Source: Mesorhizobium sp. 113-3-3 (lineage in GTDB: Bacteria > Pseudomonadota > Alphaproteobacteria > Rhizobiales > Rhizobiaceae). From it: a DNA stretch of 64,000 nucleotides. The position numbers and the translations under genes were made by a program. Shown here in pieces: positions 50,798 to 59,314 of the stretch (position 1 is the first letter of the stretch; each line of letters starts with the position of its first letter). The stretch lies in contig NZ_AP023243.1 of assembly GCF_016756495.1 (NCBI RefSeq), forward strand, positions 3,972,501 through 4,036,500. Direction: 5' to 3'. Under the pieces are notes generated by a model, which worked only from the letters and a program-made list of their open reading frames with translations, ran no database searches and was not told the origin of the DNA.

Positions 50798-51034
50798 ATG
50801 AAGGCGTTTTTCGTGCAGATCAAATGCGAACTGGGCAAATCCTATGAGGTTGCCAGCGCGCTTGCCGATGCCGAGATCGCCTCGGAGATCTATTCGACTG
50901 CCGGCAATTACGACCTGCTCGCCAAATTCTATGTCGATGACGAGGAAGACGTCGGCCATTTCGTCAACGAGAAGGTGCAGATTCTCCCCGGCATCAAGGA
51001 CACGTTCACGGTCGTCACCTTCCGCGCCTTCTAG
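50798..51034 (+). CDS. Stand-alone Lrp/AsnC ligand-binding (RAM) domain protein
   Basis: A 78-residue protein consisting only of the RAM effector domain: MKAFFVQIKCELGKSYEVASALADAEIASEIYSTAGNYDLLAKFYVDDEEDVGHFV and ILPGIKDTFTVVTFRAF. It has no DNA-binding helix-turn-helix. Such proteins bind amino acids or modulate full-length Lrp partners. The 250 bases before it hold no gene. Confidence 0.85.
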   Translation: MKAFFVQIKCELGKSYEVASALADAEIASEIYSTAGNYDLLAKFYVDDEEDVGHFVNEKVQILPGIKDTFTVVTFRAF

Positions 51035-51088
51035 GTGGGAAGGCATCTGCCCGGGCACGAGGCAAAGCCTGATCAAGGTCATATTTCG

Positions 51089-51109
51089 GCTGCCTCAATT
51101 TTAGGCAGC
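51089..51109 (+). promoter_or_regulatory. Hairpin upstream of the ATP-grasp gene
   Basis: GCTGCCT (51089-51095) pairs exactly with AGGCAGC (51103-51109) across a seven-base AT-rich loop. It lies about 90 bases before the ATP-grasp start and 55 bases after the RAM-domain stop. No T run follows. It could be a weak terminator or a leader element. Confidence 0.45.
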
Positions 51110-51198
51110 TGCAACATACTGATCGCCCGGATCCCCCAAATCACCGATTGCGCTTGATTTTCTCCGGCGACGCCAGTGAAATGGCGTCACAGGGGAGT

Positions 51199-52617
51199 AT
51201 GCGATTGGCAGCGTTCGATGAAATGCTTCCGGAAGTCTCCGGATTGAGAAGACCGTATTCGGCTTATGATCACTGGCTGAAGGAGCAGGATCCAGCCAGA
51301 CTTACCGAGAAGATGCAGGACGCCGAACGCGTCTTCCGCAAGACCGGCATCACCTTCGCCGTCTATGGCGAGCAGGAGGCGTCCGAACGGCTGATCCCGT
51401 TCGATATCGTCCCGCGCATCATTTCAGGCAATGAGTGGCGGCGCCTGACGCAAGGCATCGAGCAGCGTGTGCAGGCGCTGAACGCCTTCCTCGACGATAT
51501 CTATCACCGCCAGGAGATTCTGCGCGCGGGCCGGGTTCCCAGGGACCTGATCGCCAAGAACGAGGCGTTCCTGCCGGAGATGATCGGGGTGCGGCCGCCG
51601 GCCGGCGTCTACACCCATATTATCGGCGTCGATATCGTGCGGATCAGCGAGGACGAGTTCTACGTTCTGGAGGACAATGCGCGCACCCCGTCCGGTGTCT
51701 CCTACATGCTGGAGAACCGCGAGACGATGATGCAGCTGTTCCCCGAACTGTTCCAGAAGATCAAGGTGCGGCCGGTGGAGAACTACCCGCAGCTGCTGCG
51801 CCAGTCGCTGGCGGCGGTGCGGCCGCAGAGCACCAAGGGCGCGCCGACCATCGCGGTGCTGACGCCCGGCAGTTTCAATTCCGCCTATTTCGAACACGCC
51901 TTCCTTGCCGACCAGATGGGCGTGCAACTGGTCGAGGGCCAGGATCTGCGCGTCGTCGACGGCCATGTGGCGATGCGCACGACCGAAGGCTACAAGCAGA
52001 TCGACGTGCTCTACCGCCGCGTCGACGATTCCTTCCTCGACCCGTTGACCTTCCGGCCGGATTCGGCGCTTGGCATACCCGGCATCATGGATGTCTACCG
52101 GGCCGGCAACATCACCATCGCCAATGCGCCGGGAACCGGCATCGCCGACGACAAGGCGATCTATTCCTACATGCCCGAGATCGTCGAATTCTATACCGGC
52201 CGCAAGGCGATCCTCGGCAACATCCCGACCTGGCGCTGTTCGGAGCCGGACAGCCTGAAATATGTGCTCGAGCACATCCATGAACTGGTGATCAAGGAAG
52301 TGCACGGCTCCGGCGGCTACGGCATGCTGGTCGGCCCGGCGGCGACCAAGAAGGAATGCCAGGAGTTCGCCAAGAAGCTGGCGGCGAAGCCTTCGAACTA
52401 TATCGCGCAGCCGACACTGGCGTTGTCGACCTGCCCGATCCTGACCGACAAGGGCCTGGCGCCGCGCCATGTCGATCTCAGGCCATATGTGCTGGTCTCC
52501 GACCGCATCCAGATCGTGCCCGGTGGCCTGACGCGCGTTGCGCTGAAGGAAGGCTCGCTGGTGGTCAATTCCTCGCAAGGCGGCGGCACCAAGGATACTT
52601 GGGTGCTGGATGATTGA
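51199..52617 (+). CDS. Circularly permuted ATP-grasp ligase (type 2)
   Basis: A 472-residue protein of the circularly permuted ATP-grasp family. FYVLEDNARTPSGVSYMLENRE near residue 160 and IKEVHGSGGYGMLVGP near residue 375 are the nucleotide-binding and glycine-rich loops, and RHVDLRPYVLVSDR follows. These enzymes are thought to join amino acids or peptides using ATP. The start is uncertain: ATG 51199 has AGGGGAG very close before it, and TTG at 51205 would give better spacing. It opens the Anbu locus. Confidence 0.88.
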   Translation: MRLAAFDEMLPEVSGLRRPYSAYDHWLKEQDPARLTEKMQDAERVFRKTGITFAVYGEQEASERLIPFDIVPRIISGNEWRRLTQGIEQRVQALNAFLDDIYHRQEILRAGRVPRDLIAKNEAFLPEMIGVRPPAGVYTHIIGVDIVRISEDEFYVLEDNARTPSGVSYMLENRETMMQLFPELFQKIKVRPVENYPQLLRQSLAAVRPQSTKGAPTIAVLTPGSFNSAYFEHAFLADQMGVQLVEGQDLRVVDGHVAMRTTEGYKQIDVLYRRVDDSFLDPLTFRPDSALGIPGIMDVYRAGNITIANAPGTGIADDKAIYSYMPEIVEFYTGRKAILGNIPTWRCSEPDSLKYVLEHIHELVIKEVHGSGGYGMLVGPAATKKECQEFAKKLAAKPSNYIAQPTLALSTCPILTDKGLAPRHVDLRPYVLVSDRIQIVPGGLTRVALKEGSLVVNSSQGGGTKDTWVLDD

Positions 52618-52638
52618 TTTTCATGTGAAGGTTTTTGG

Positions 52639-53580
52639 ATGCTTTTAGGCCGCACCGCCAACGGGCTCTACTGGATGAACCGCTATATCGAGCGGGCGGA
52701 AAACATGGCGCGGCTGGTCGATGCCGGGCTGCGCATGGCGCTGACCCGCACGCAAAGCGCGTCGGAGGAATGGAATTCGGTGCTGCTCAGCGCTGGCTCC
52801 GACATCGCCTTCAAGCAGAAGTATTCGGATTATACGGCGGCCGATGTCGCCGATTTCCTTTTGCGCGACACGTCGAACCCGTCAAGCACGATGTCGTCGA
52901 TCGAGACGGCCCGCAACAATGCCCGCATGGTGCGCACCGCGCTGACGCGCGAGACCTGGGAAAGCATCAACGAAGCCTGGATGGCGCTGAAACGGATGCT
53001 TGCGAAGCCGATCGATGAGCGCGACCTGCCAAGCGTGCTCGACGCCATCAAGCGCGAGACGGCGCTGATCCGCGGCTCGTTTTACGGCACCATGCTGCGC
53101 AACGAGATTTTCGACTTCTCGCAGCTCGGCACCTATGTCGAGCGCGCCGACAACACGGCGCGGATCCTCGACGTGAAGTATTACGTGCTGTTGCCGTCGA
53201 TCTCCTGGGTCGGCTCGACGCTCGACAACTATCAGTGGGAATCGATCCTGCGGTCGGTCTCGGCGCATCGCTCCTACCGCTGGGTCTATGACGCGGACTA
53301 CAAGCCGACCAACATCGCCGATTACCTGATCCTCAATGTGCGCATGCCGCGTTCATTGACCTTCTGCTATCGCTTCCTGTCCGAACACCTGAAATTCCTC
53401 GGTGACGATTACGGCGAGCGCCACGCGTGCCACGCGACGGCGGAAAAAACGCAAGCGATGCTGAGGGCAGGGTCGATCAAGGATATATTCGATGCCGGCC
53501 TGCACGAGTTCCTCGCCGGGTTCATTCGCGACAACACCCGGCTCGGCGACGAGATCGCACAGGATTACCGGTTTTATTGA
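52639..53580 (+). CDS. Alpha-E domain-containing protein
   Basis: A 313-residue, almost entirely helical protein of the alpha-E (DUF403) family: MLLGRTANGLYWMNRYIERAENMARLVDAGLRM at the start, VERADNTARILDVKYYVLL in the middle. Alpha-E proteins accompany ATP-grasp and transglutaminase genes; the function is not known. It starts 21 bases after the ATP-grasp stop. A palindromic repeat separates it from the next gene. Confidence 0.9.
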   Translation: MLLGRTANGLYWMNRYIERAENMARLVDAGLRMALTRTQSASEEWNSVLLSAGSDIAFKQKYSDYTAADVADFLLRDTSNPSSTMSSIETARNNARMVRTALTRETWESINEAWMALKRMLAKPIDERDLPSVLDAIKRETALIRGSFYGTMLRNEIFDFSQLGTYVERADNTARILDVKYYVLLPSISWVGSTLDNYQWESILRSVSAHRSYRWVYDADYKPTNIADYLILNVRMPRSLTFCYRFLSEHLKFLGDDYGERHACHATAEKTQAMLRAGSIKDIFDAGLHEFLAGFIRDNTRLGDEIAQDYRFY

Positions 53581-53625
53581 GCATGATCCCAAAAAGTGGC
53601 AACCGGTTTTTGGGTAAGATCATGC
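53581..53625. repeat. RIME-like palindromic element inside the Anbu operon
   Basis: GCATGATC (53581-53588) and GATCATGC (53618-53625) flank CCCAAAAA (53588-53595) and TTTTTGGG (53607-53614). Starting one base after the alpha-E stop codon, it occupies most of the 64-base gap before the transglutaminase gene. In RNA it would form one long hairpin. Confidence 0.7.
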
Positions 53626-53644
53626 ACACAAACGGAAGATAGCC

Positions 53645-54436
53645 ATGCGGCTCAAGATCACGCACCGGACCGAATACCGCTACGATGCTCCGGTGCAATA
53701 TCTGCTCCAGCGGTTGCGGCTGCTTCCGGTGAGCGGGCAGACTCAGACGGTGCTGTCCTGGGTGCTGAAGGTCGAAGGCGCGCGCGAGGAAGTGCGGTTT
53801 ACCGACCATTACGGCAACGACACAAGACTGCTGAGCGTCGAGGGCGACCACGATTTCATCACGGTCGAGGCGTCCGGCGAGGTGGTGACGCGCGACACAA
53901 CGGGTGTCTGCGGGCCACATCAGGGTTTTGCGCCGCTGTGGTTGTTCGCGCAGGAGACACCGTTGACCGCCACCGGCGGCGGTATCCGTGCTCTTGCCGA
54001 AGCGGTTGGCCCGGGCACCGATATCGAAAGGCTGCACCGGCTGATGGCCATGATCGGCGAGCGTGTCGCCTATACGCCGGGCACCACTAACGCGACGACG
54101 CCCGCCGAAGAGGCGCTGGCGCTGAAAACCGGGGTTTGCCAGGACCATAGCCATATCTTTGCCGCCGCCGCGCGCGCCATGGGATTTCCGTCGCGCTACG
54201 TCAGCGGCTACCTGATGATGGATGCTGTCGAGCAGGCGGCAAGCCACGCCTGGGCTGAAGCGCATGTTCCGGGCCTCGGTTGGGTTGCCTTCGACGCTGC
54301 CAACGGTATTTCACCCGACGAGCGTTATGTGAAGGTGGCCACCGGCCGCGACTACCGCGACGCCTCGCCGGTGTCGGGAATTCGACTGGGACAGGCGGAA
54401 GAACGGCTTGCGGTCACGGTCACGGTAGAGCAGTAA
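53645..54436 (+). CDS. Transglutaminase-family protein
   Basis: A 263-residue protein with a beta-rich N-terminal domain (MRLKITHRTEYRYDAPVQYLLQRLRLLP) and a transglutaminase-like core with the full triad: Cys in KTGVCQDHSHIFAAAARAMG, His in ASHAWAEAHVPG and Asp in VAFDAANG. It should act as a cysteine peptidase or amide transferase, probably in the cytoplasm since no signal peptide is seen. It belongs to the Anbu locus. The start follows a palindromic repeat. Confidence 0.92.
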   Translation: MRLKITHRTEYRYDAPVQYLLQRLRLLPVSGQTQTVLSWVLKVEGAREEVRFTDHYGNDTRLLSVEGDHDFITVEASGEVVTRDTTGVCGPHQGFAPLWLFAQETPLTATGGGIRALAEAVGPGTDIERLHRLMAMIGERVAYTPGTTNATTPAEEALALKTGVCQDHSHIFAAAARAMGFPSRYVSGYLMMDAVEQAASHAWAEAHVPGLGWVAFDAANGISPDERYVKVATGRDYRDASPVSGIRLGQAEERLAVTVTVEQ

Positions 54437-54467
54437 TCCCGCAAGGATTAGTGCCAGAAGAGATTCC

Positions 54468-55199
54468 ATGACCTATTGCGTCGGCCTGAAGATCGATCGC
54501 GGGCTCGTGTTCATGTCGGACACGCGCACCAATGCCGGCATGGATTCGATCTCGACCTTCAAGAAAATGCATGTCTGGGAACAGCCGGGCGAGCGTGTCA
54601 TCGTCTTGATGTCGGCCGGCAATCTGGCGACGACACAGGCCGTGGTCAGCCTGCTCGACGAGCGCACCAAGGCAGTGACCGACCGCCACGAGAAACTGCT
54701 CGAAACACCATCCATGTACCAGACGGTGCGGCTGGTGGGCGACACGGTGAAAGAGGTGATCGCGCAATCATCTCCCGCCGGCGAGAAGGCAGATTCCTAC
54801 TTCAATGCCTCCTTCATCCTGGGCGGGCAGATCAAGGGCAGCCCGCCGCGGCTGTTCATGATCTATCCCGAGGGCAATTTCATCGAATCGACCGACGACA
54901 CGCCGTTCTTCCAGATCGGCGAGACCAAGTACGGCAAGCCGATTATCATCCGCGCTTATGAGCGCACGATGAGCCTGGCCGAGACGGTGAAGCTTTTGCT
55001 GGTGTCGTTCGATTCGACGCTCAAGTCGAACCTGTCGGTCGGCCTGCCGCTCGATCTGCTGTTCCTGGAGAAGGATTCTTTCAAGGTTGGCTTGAAGAAG
55101 CGGATCGGCCAGGACGATCAATATTATCGCACGATCTCCGACGGCTGGTCCAACGCGCTGAAGACCGCCTTTGCCAGTCTGCCCGATTTCCCAGGGTAG
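54468..55199 (+). CDS. Anbu: proteasome-type beta-subunit peptidase
   Basis: A 243-residue protein of the Anbu (ancestral beta subunit) family. The N-terminus is MTYCVGLKIDRGLVFMSDTRTNAG: Thr2 becomes the N-terminal nucleophile after methionine removal, and Asp and Arg of SDTRTNAG are conserved in the family. FKKMHVWEQPGERVIVLMSAGNLATTQ has the active-site lysine and the SAG loop. Anbu forms ring-like or helical peptidase assemblies; its substrates are not known. It closes the four-gene cluster. Confidence 0.93.
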   Translation: MTYCVGLKIDRGLVFMSDTRTNAGMDSISTFKKMHVWEQPGERVIVLMSAGNLATTQAVVSLLDERTKAVTDRHEKLLETPSMYQTVRLVGDTVKEVIAQSSPAGEKADSYFNASFILGGQIKGSPPRLFMIYPEGNFIESTDDTPFFQIGETKYGKPIIIRAYERTMSLAETVKLLLVSFDSTLKSNLSVGLPLDLLFLEKDSFKVGLKKRIGQDDQYYRTISDGWSNALKTAFASLPDFPG

Positions 55200-55311
55200 G
55201 GCGCGCGAGCGGTTATCGCCAGTGCTTGCGTATATTTCACATGTTAATTAATAGTCGAATTTGAGAGCCGGGCGAAGCGTGCCGGCATCGCGGTCGTGTC
55301 GGGAGGACAGG

Positions 55312-56739
55312 ATGAACAATGATGAATTCCGGCAGTGGTCGCGGCGTGCCGCCGACTGGGGCGTCGACTATCGCGAGAATCTGCGCGAACGGCCGGTGCG
55401 GCCGTTGGTCGAGCCCGGCGACATTTTCAGGAGCATAGAAGCCTCGCCGCCCGAAGACGCCGAACCGATGGACAGGATTTTCGCCGACTTCGAGGAGAAG
55501 ATCGTGCCGGGAATGACGCATTGGCAGCATCCACGCTTCTTCGCCTATTTCCCTGCCAATGCGGCGCCAGTCTCGGTGGTGGCGGAGTATCTCGTCTCCG
55601 CAATGGCCGCGCAATGCATGCTTTGGCAGACGTCGCCGGCGGCGACCGAACTCGAAACGCGCACCGTCGACTGGATGCGGCAGGCGCTTGGCCTGCCCGA
55701 GGGATTTTCCGGCGTTATCCAGGATTCGGCCTCGTCGGCGACGCTCAATGCCGTGCTGACGATGCGCGAGCGGGCGCTGGACTGGCAAGGCAACAAAAAG
55801 GGGCTGGCAGGGCAGGGGCAGTTACGCATCTATTCCTCGGATCAGGTGCACACATCAATCGACCGGGCGATCTGGGTCTCGGGCATCGGCGAGGACAATC
55901 TGGTGCGCATCCCGGTCTCGGGCCGTTTTCGCGCCATGGACACCGCCGCCCTGGAAGAAGCCATCGTGGCCGACCGGCAAGCCGGATTTCTGCCCGCGGG
56001 CATCATCGCTTGCGTCGGCGGCACCAGCACGGGCGGCACGGACGACATCGCGGCGGTCGCCGCGGTCGCCAGGCGGCATGGGCTCTACCTTCATGTTGAT
56101 GCGGCCTGGGCCGGATCGGCGATGATCTGCCCGGAATACAGGCATTTCTGGGCCGGTGTCGAAGGCGCCGATTCGATCGTCTTCAATCCGCACAAATGGC
56201 TTGGCGCACAGTTCGACTGCTCGATCCAGTTCCTGCGCGATCCCGAAAGCCATGTCCGGACGCTGGCCATCAAGCCGGACTATCTGAAAACCCATGGTCA
56301 TGACGGCATCATCAATTATTCGGAATGGTCGGTGCCGCTCGGCCGGCGTTTTCGCGCCCTAAAGCTGTGGTTCCTGTTGCGGGCTCATGGGCTGGAAAAC
56401 CTGCGGGCGATGATCCGCAACCATGTCGCCTGGAGCGAGGGCCTTGCCGAGCGGCTGGCAAGGGAGCCGGATTTCGAGATCGTCAGCGAACCCATGCTGT
56501 CGCTGTTTTCGTTCCGGCACAAGACAGCCTTAAGCACCGATGCGGACGCGCACAATCTGCGGCTGGTCAATGCGATCAACGACGATGGCCGCATCTACCT
56601 GACGCAAACCAGAGTCGACGGGCAGGTGGCGATAAGGTTCCAGGTCGGCCAGTTCGAAGCGACCGCCGGCGATGTCGATGCGGCGTTTGCCGTCATCACC
56701 GGGATCGCGCGCGGCATCGTCCGAAAGAGCGCAATCTAG
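55312..56739 (+). CDS. PLP-dependent decarboxylase (aromatic-L-amino-acid type)
   Basis: A 475-residue group II decarboxylase of the aromatic amino-acid decarboxylase family. MTHWQHPRFFAYFPANAAPVSVVAEYL is a family hallmark, HVDAAWAGSAMICPEYR provides the PLP-stacking Asp, and SIVFNPHKWLGAQFDCS contains the Schiff-base lysine. Tyrosine-, tryptophan- or phenylalanine-like substrates are possible. GGAGGACAGG precedes the ATG at 55312; the longer frame adds 17 residues that do not fit. It is not obviously linked to the glp genes. Confidence 0.92.
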   Translation: MNNDEFRQWSRRAADWGVDYRENLRERPVRPLVEPGDIFRSIEASPPEDAEPMDRIFADFEEKIVPGMTHWQHPRFFAYFPANAAPVSVVAEYLVSAMAAQCMLWQTSPAATELETRTVDWMRQALGLPEGFSGVIQDSASSATLNAVLTMRERALDWQGNKKGLAGQGQLRIYSSDQVHTSIDRAIWVSGIGEDNLVRIPVSGRFRAMDTAALEEAIVADRQAGFLPAGIIACVGGTSTGGTDDIAAVAAVARRHGLYLHVDAAWAGSAMICPEYRHFWAGVEGADSIVFNPHKWLGAQFDCSIQFLRDPESHVRTLAIKPDYLKTHGHDGIINYSEWSVPLGRRFRALKLWFLLRAHGLENLRAMIRNHVAWSEGLAERLAREPDFEIVSEPMLSLFSFRHKTALSTDADAHNLRLVNAINDDGRIYLTQTRVDGQVAIRFQVGQFEATAGDVDAAFAVITGIARGIVRKSAI

Positions 56740-56807
56740 ATTGCGCCGGAGTTTGCCTTTGCAATCAGCTGATTTCCTTTAGCCGGCTTATGCCTTTTCA
56801 TTGCTTT

Positions 56808-56840
56808 CGTTTTCGGCTATAGACAAGAAAAACGAAAACG
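56808..56840. promoter_or_regulatory. Probable GlpR operator upstream of glpR
   Basis: CGTTTTCG (56808-56815) and CGAAAACG (56833-56840) form an exact inverted repeat ending ten bases before the glpR start codon. TTTCG half-sites are typical of DeoR-type GlpR repressors. Its position at the start of glpR suggests autorepression. Confidence 0.6.
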
Positions 56841-56850
56841 GGAGCTTGCA

Positions 56851-57618
56851 ATGTATCTGTCGCCGCGTCATGCCGAGATCATCCAGATGGCCAAGGACCA
56901 TGGCCGCGTGCTGGTCGACGATCTGGCCACGCATTTCAACGTGACGCCCCAGACCATACGCAAGGATCTCAACGATCTCTGCGACCAGCGCCTGCTTTCG
57001 CGCATCCATGGCGGCGCCCTGTTCCCGTCCGGCATCGAGAACATGGAGTACGAGGCGAGGCGCAAGATCGCCGCGGACGAGAAGGAAGCGATCGGCCGCG
57101 CGGCGGCCAGGCTGATCCCCGACAACGCCTCGCTGTTCATCAACATCGGCACCACGACGGAAGCGGTCAGCAAGGCGTTGCTCGACCATAACGGCCTGAT
57201 GGTGATCACTAATAATATCAATGTTGCCAATAGGATGCGCATATATCCTTCGATAGAGGTGGTGATCGCCGGCGGCGTGGTTCGCGGTTCGGATGGTGGC
57301 GTCGTCGGTGAAGCGGCGGTCGACTTCATCAGGCAGTTCAAGGTCGACTACGCCGTTATTGGCGCCTCGGCCATCGACCATGACGGGGCCTTGCTCGACT
57401 TCGATTTTCGCGAGGTGAAAGTGGCGCAAGCGATCATTGCCAATGCAAGGCATGTGATTTTGGTCTCCGACCAGACCAAGTTCGAGCGCACGGCGCCGGT
57501 GCGCATCGGCCACCTGTCGCAGGTCAACACCTTCATCACGGACCGCTGCGATATTCCGTCGGTACGCAAGATCTGCCAGGAGGCAGAGGTTCAGTTGATC
57601 GAGACGTCGCTTGGGTAG
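56851..57618 (+). CDS. glpR: DeoR-family glycerol regulon repressor
   Basis: A 255-residue repressor with the N-terminal HTH (HAEIIQMAKDHGRVLVDDLATHFNVTPQTIRKDLNDLC) and the C-terminal sugar-phosphate domain (LFINIGTTTEAVSKALLDHNGLMVITNNINVA, VVIAGGVVRGSDGGVVGEAAVDFI). Position directly before glpD and the glycerol ABC genes identifies it as GlpR, which releases DNA when glycerol 3-phosphate binds. Confidence 0.93.
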   Translation: MYLSPRHAEIIQMAKDHGRVLVDDLATHFNVTPQTIRKDLNDLCDQRLLSRIHGGALFPSGIENMEYEARRKIAADEKEAIGRAAARLIPDNASLFINIGTTTEAVSKALLDHNGLMVITNNINVANRMRIYPSIEVVIAGGVVRGSDGGVVGEAAVDFIRQFKVDYAVIGASAIDHDGALLDFDFREVKVAQAIIANARHVILVSDQTKFERTAPVRIGHLSQVNTFITDRCDIPSVRKICQEAEVQLIETSLG

Positions 57619-57652
57619 GGCGTTTTTACGGCCATCTCACGGGTCTGTGATA

Positions 57653-57733
57653 TTTCGTTTGACATTCGTTATGAGTTCGAAATAATTCCGCCACGGTTTC
57701 GCAAAAGACCAAAAATGGTGCAATGCGAAATCG
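57653..57733 (+). promoter_or_regulatory. Clustered TTCG/CGAA half-sites upstream of glpD
   Basis: TTTCGTTT (57653-57660), ATTCGTT (57664-57670), GTTCGAAATAA (57675-57685), TTTCG (57697-57701) and TGCGAAATCG (57724-57733) lie between glpR and glpD. Repeated TTTCG-type half-sites in this gap suggest a GlpR operator array. The glpD ribosome-binding site GGAGGA follows directly. Confidence 0.55.
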
Positions 57734-57745
57734 TGGAGGAGTTAA

Positions 57746-59272
57746 GTGGACACGTCTTCAGTCCGGGACATTTTCGTCATAGGTGGCGGTATCAACGGTT
57801 GCGGCATCGCCCGCGATGCCGTTGGGCGCGGGTTCTCGGTTTTTCTCGCCGAGATGAACGACCTCGCCAGCGGAACTTCTTCCGGTTCGACCAAGCTGAT
57901 CCATGGCGGCCTGCGCTATCTTGAATTCTACGAGTTTCGCCTGGTGCGCGAGGCGCTGATGGAGCGCGAGGTTCTGTGGAAGAACGCGCCGCACATCATC
58001 TGGCCGATGCGCTTCGTGCTGCCCTATGCCAAGGGCCTGCGCCCGGCCTGGCTGATCCGGCTCGGCCTGTTCCTGTACGATCACATTGGCGGGCGCAAAC
58101 TGCTGCCGGCGACCAGGACGCTCGACATGGCAAGCGATCCGGCCGGCAAGCCTTTGAAACCATTGTTCAAAAAGGCGTTCGAATATTCCGACGGCTGGGT
58201 CAACGATGCACGGCTGGTGGCGCTCAACGCACGCGATGCCGCCGACCGGGGTGCAACGATCCGCACCCGCACGAAGGTGGTCGGCGCACGCCGCGAAAAC
58301 GGCCTCTGGACAATCAAGATCGAGAATCTGCGGAGCGGCGAGCCCGAAGAGGTCAAGGCGCGCCTGCTGGTGAATGCCGCCGGACCATGGGTCGATCATG
58401 TGCTCTCCGGTGTCGTCGGCCTCAACGAGGTGCACAATGTACGCCTGGTGCAAGGCAGCCATATCGTCATCGCCAAGAAGTTCGACGATCCGCGCGCCTA
58501 TTTCTTCCAGAACAAGGACGGCCGCATCATCTTCGCCATTCCTTACGAGGACGAGTTCACGCTGATCGGCACCACCGACCAGGATTATCCCGGCGATCCG
58601 CACGATGTGAAGATCAGCGAAATCGAGATCGATTATCTCTGCGCCGCGGCCAGCGAGTATTTCGCCCAACCCGTCAAGCGCTCCGACATCGTCTGGACCT
58701 ATTCTGCCGTTCGCCCGCTCTATGATGACGGCGCCTCCAAGGCGCAGGAAGCGACGCGCGACTATGTGCTGAAGGCCGATGGCGGCGAGGGTGCCGCCCC
58801 GATGGTCAATGCCTTCGGCGGCAAGATCACCACTTACCGCCGGCTGTCGGAATCGATGCTGGAGAAGATCGAAGGTTTTCTCGGCAAGCGCGGCAAGCCG
58901 TGGACGTCGGACGCGCCGCTGCCCGGAGGCGATTTCCCGGCGACCGGTTTCGACGCGCAGGTGGCGAAGCTGAAGACAGCCTATCCGTTCCTCGATGCGC
59001 GTCTCGCCCGCCGGCTGACCCGGCTCTACGGGACGCGCGCCCAGGCCCTGCTTGGTCTTGCCAAGTCGAATGCCGAGCTCGGTCGCAATTTCGGCGGCGA
59101 CCTCTACGAGGTCGAAGTGCGCTATCTCGTTGAAAACGAATGGGCTCTCACGGCGGAAGATGTGCTGTGGCGGCGCACGAAGCGCGGCCTGCATCTCGGC
59201 CGCGAACAGGTCGCGGCACTCGATGAATTCATGCACGGCATAAGCCGGCGGCACGTCGCGGCCGCCGAATGA
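57746..59272 (+). CDS. glpD: Aerobic glycerol-3-phosphate dehydrogenase
   Basis: A 508-residue membrane-associated flavoenzyme that oxidises glycerol 3-phosphate to dihydroxyacetone phosphate and passes electrons to quinone. FVIGGGINGCGIARDAVGRGFSVFLAE is the FAD fold, TSSGSTKLIHGGLRYLEFYEFRLVREAL is the family signature, and VNAAGPWVDHV follows. The start is GTG at 57746 after GGAGGA. It leads the glycerol genes. Confidence 0.96.
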   Translation: MDTSSVRDIFVIGGGINGCGIARDAVGRGFSVFLAEMNDLASGTSSGSTKLIHGGLRYLEFYEFRLVREALMEREVLWKNAPHIIWPMRFVLPYAKGLRPAWLIRLGLFLYDHIGGRKLLPATRTLDMASDPAGKPLKPLFKKAFEYSDGWVNDARLVALNARDAADRGATIRTRTKVVGARRENGLWTIKIENLRSGEPEEVKARLLVNAAGPWVDHVLSGVVGLNEVHNVRLVQGSHIVIAKKFDDPRAYFFQNKDGRIIFAIPYEDEFTLIGTTDQDYPGDPHDVKISEIEIDYLCAAASEYFAQPVKRSDIVWTYSAVRPLYDDGASKAQEATRDYVLKADGGEGAAPMVNAFGGKITTYRRLSESMLEKIEGFLGKRGKPWTSDAPLPGGDFPATGFDAQVAKLKTAYPFLDARLARRLTRLYGTRAQALLGLAKSNAELGRNFGGDLYEVEVRYLVENEWALTAEDVLWRRTKRGLHLGREQVAALDEFMHGISRRHVAAAE

Positions 59273-59314
59273 AGAGGGTCTTGAGCTGATGCTGCAAGCC
59301 TGGGAGGAGGCGTC

